Below, in pieces: positions 63,027 through 64,000 of a DNA stretch of 64,000 nt (positions are counted from its first letter, which is position 1; every line of letters starts with the position of its first letter). The stretch covers positions 1,426,001-1,490,000 of the forward strand of contig NZ_CP136946.1 of assembly GCF_050916355.1 (NCBI RefSeq). The letters run 5' to 3'. The notes beneath the pieces are model-generated. The model searched no databases and had not been told where the DNA came from. It was given only the letters and a program-made list of their open reading frames with translations. Made by a program: the position numbers and the translations under genes. The DNA is from Jeongeupia wiesaeckerbachi (GTDB lineage: Bacteria > Pseudomonadota > Gammaproteobacteria > Burkholderiales > Chitinibacteraceae).

Positions 63027-63076
63027 TGCGCCTCCTGTTTCGTTACGAGTCAGACTTGCGAAATTGCGGTGAAATA

Positions 63077-63550
63077 CTAACCGCCGCTGCGGGCCGCCTG
63101 CAATGTCGCGATATCGATCTTGGTCATCGTCATCAGCGCCTGCATGGCCCGGCCGGCCGCGGCCTGATCGTCGCCACCGAGCAGCGTGGCGATGTCCTGC
63201 GGCACGACCTGCCAGGTGACGCCGAAGCGGTCGGTGAGCCAGCCGCATTGCTGGACCAGGCCGCCCGCGCCGAGCGCATCCCAGTAGCGGTCGATGTCGG
63301 CCTGATCCTTGCAGTGGACGACGAAGGAGGTCGCCGGCGAGAAGGCGTACTGCGGGCCGCCGTTGAGCGCGGTGAAAGGCTGGCCGTCGAGCTCGAAACC
63401 GACCGTCAGCGCCGTGCCCGCCGGAAACGGCATACCGTCGCCGTAGCGCAGGGTGTCGGTGATGCGCGAGTTCGGGAACACCGATACATAGAACGTGGCC
63501 GCCACCTCGGCATTGCCGTTGAACCACAGGAAGGGGGTGATGGTGTGCAT
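63077..63550 (-). CDS. PhnB-like VOC superfamily protein
   Basis: 157 residues. HTITPFLWFNGNAEVAATFYVSVFPNSRI at the start, ALTVGFELDGQPFTALNGGPQYAFSPATSFVVHC and QCGWLTDRFGVTWQVVP in the body: the 3-demethylubiquinone methyltransferase-like/PhnB group, a vicinal-oxygen-chelate fold of unknown substrate. 50 bp before DUF3291 on the same strand. The 255-bp upstream gap to 63805 shows nothing clear. Confidence 0.9.
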   Translation of the reverse strand: MHTITPFLWFNGNAEVAATFYVSVFPNSRITDTLRYGDGMPFPAGTALTVGFELDGQPFTALNGGPQYAFSPATSFVVHCKDQADIDRYWDALGAGGLVQQCGWLTDRFGVTWQVVPQDIATLLGGDDQAAAGRAMQALMTMTKIDIATLQAARSGG

Positions 63551-63805
63551 CGTGCGTCTCCTGTTCGGGACCGCGCCTGGCGCGCGTTACCCGGCTTAGC
63601 GCATAAACAACGGCTTACCCGCGCGTGCCGACCGGTGGCCGGAATGGCGCGGCAAGCACCTTCGAGGTGTCGGTTACCGGCATTGAAATGCATTCGTCAC
63701 CGTTGTGTCGTCGGCCTGTCATTTGCGCTTGGTCGAATACGTGCTTTCACCAATATCTGCGTTTAACGGCCCTTGCCGAAAAGCAGAAATCAATGGAGTG
63801 AGTCC

Positions 63806-64000
63806 GTGCACTACAAACATCTTGCCCTGGCGCTGAGCCTTGCCGTTCCCGCTGCCTTTGCCGCAACCTCGCGCCCGTCCTTCGTCACCACCGAGATCTA
63901 CAACTACAACCATCCGTACGCGGCGCAGGCCAGCAACGAACTGGCGACCAAGATGAGCAAGATGAACGGCAGCGCGTTCTACTTCTATCGCGGCACCAAT
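63806..64000 (+). CDS. Exported DUF2252-like protein, 3' end cut by the window
   Basis: 65 codons visible from the GTG at 63806, with GGAGTGAG upstream. Signal peptide HYKHLALALSLAVPAAFAA ends near residue 20. The stretch KMSKMNGSAFYFYRGTN resembles the N-terminal motif of DUF2252 proteins. Too short to say more. Confidence 0.6.
   Translation, partial: MHYKHLALALSLAVPAAFAATSRPSFVTTEIYNYNHPYAAQASNELATKMSKMNGSAFYFYRGTN

Overview
The window is chromosomal DNA of a high-GC betaproteobacterium. The gene content and the style of the intergenic repeats fit the Neisseriales (Chromobacteriaceae/Chitinibacteraceae type). Pointers are a Gcr-family 'recombinase', a short regulatory PTS (EIIA-HPr-EI), the 432-residue type of GshA, an S-adenosylhomocysteine (SAH) riboswitch in front of ahcY, and scattered palindromic intergenic repeats. 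Placement is inferred from gene content only. I see no rRNA, tRNA, CRISPR array, prophage or transposase gene. About 65 protein genes are supported, two of them cut by the window ends.

Layout. 1-10.7 kb: iron uptake (PepSY membrane protein, TonB-dependent siderophore receptor, exbB-exbD behind a Fur-box-like site), a cysteine desulfidase-type enzyme, two tandem CSS-motif/EAL c-di-GMP phosphodiesterases whose catalytic halves share a 550-bp tract that appears identical, and a fructosamine-kinase-like protein. 10.7-18.4 kb: Gcr-family membrane protein, 2OG-Fe(II) oxygenase, SlyB-like lipoprotein, Na/Pi symporter, EamA exporter with a divergent AraC regulator, then about 600 bp of non-coding DNA holding an inverted pair of repeats. 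18.4-27.6 kb: metF, a cidA/cidB-type pair with a divergent LysR regulator and palindromic operator, a nitrilase-family hydrolase with a divergent LysR regulator, an HD-GYP-like protein, a Suv3-type helicase, DUF938 and a small DUF7660-like protein. 27.6-33.8 kb: amn, ahcY, paeA-like, a SYLF lipid-binding protein and a rhodanese.

33.8-41.8 kb is a polyamine/membrane island. A Tat-exported FAD oxidoreductase and a membrane-fused spermidine synthase run leftward. DUF350, SPFH-SHOCT, a small membrane protein, a double DUF4178 protein, a 51-residue Gly/Tyr/Ser-rich peptide, speD and a cation-diffusion transporter run rightward. 41.8-64 kb: an Lnt-like membrane nitrilase, metK, two LpxL-type acyltransferases, a patatin, MarC, an O-methyltransferase joined to ptsI-ptsH-EIIA, apbE-gshB-gshA, a PilJ-domain protein with a sulfate-binding protein, corA and mgtE back to back, prmC-grxD, and small genes (YdcZ, YegP, DUF3291, VOC, partial DUF2252-like).

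Most notable: the SAH riboswitch of ahcY carries a 144-bp MITE-like palindromic repeat inside its P2 hairpin, with all the conserved aptamer blocks intact on both sides. The same repeat family occurs at least four more times between 27 and 48 kb. Methyl-cycle and polyamine genes (metF, ahcY, metK, speD, speE-like) recur within 26 kb, so SAM made by MetK can feed SpeD/SpeE, and SAH from methylation is cleared by AhcY under riboswitch control.
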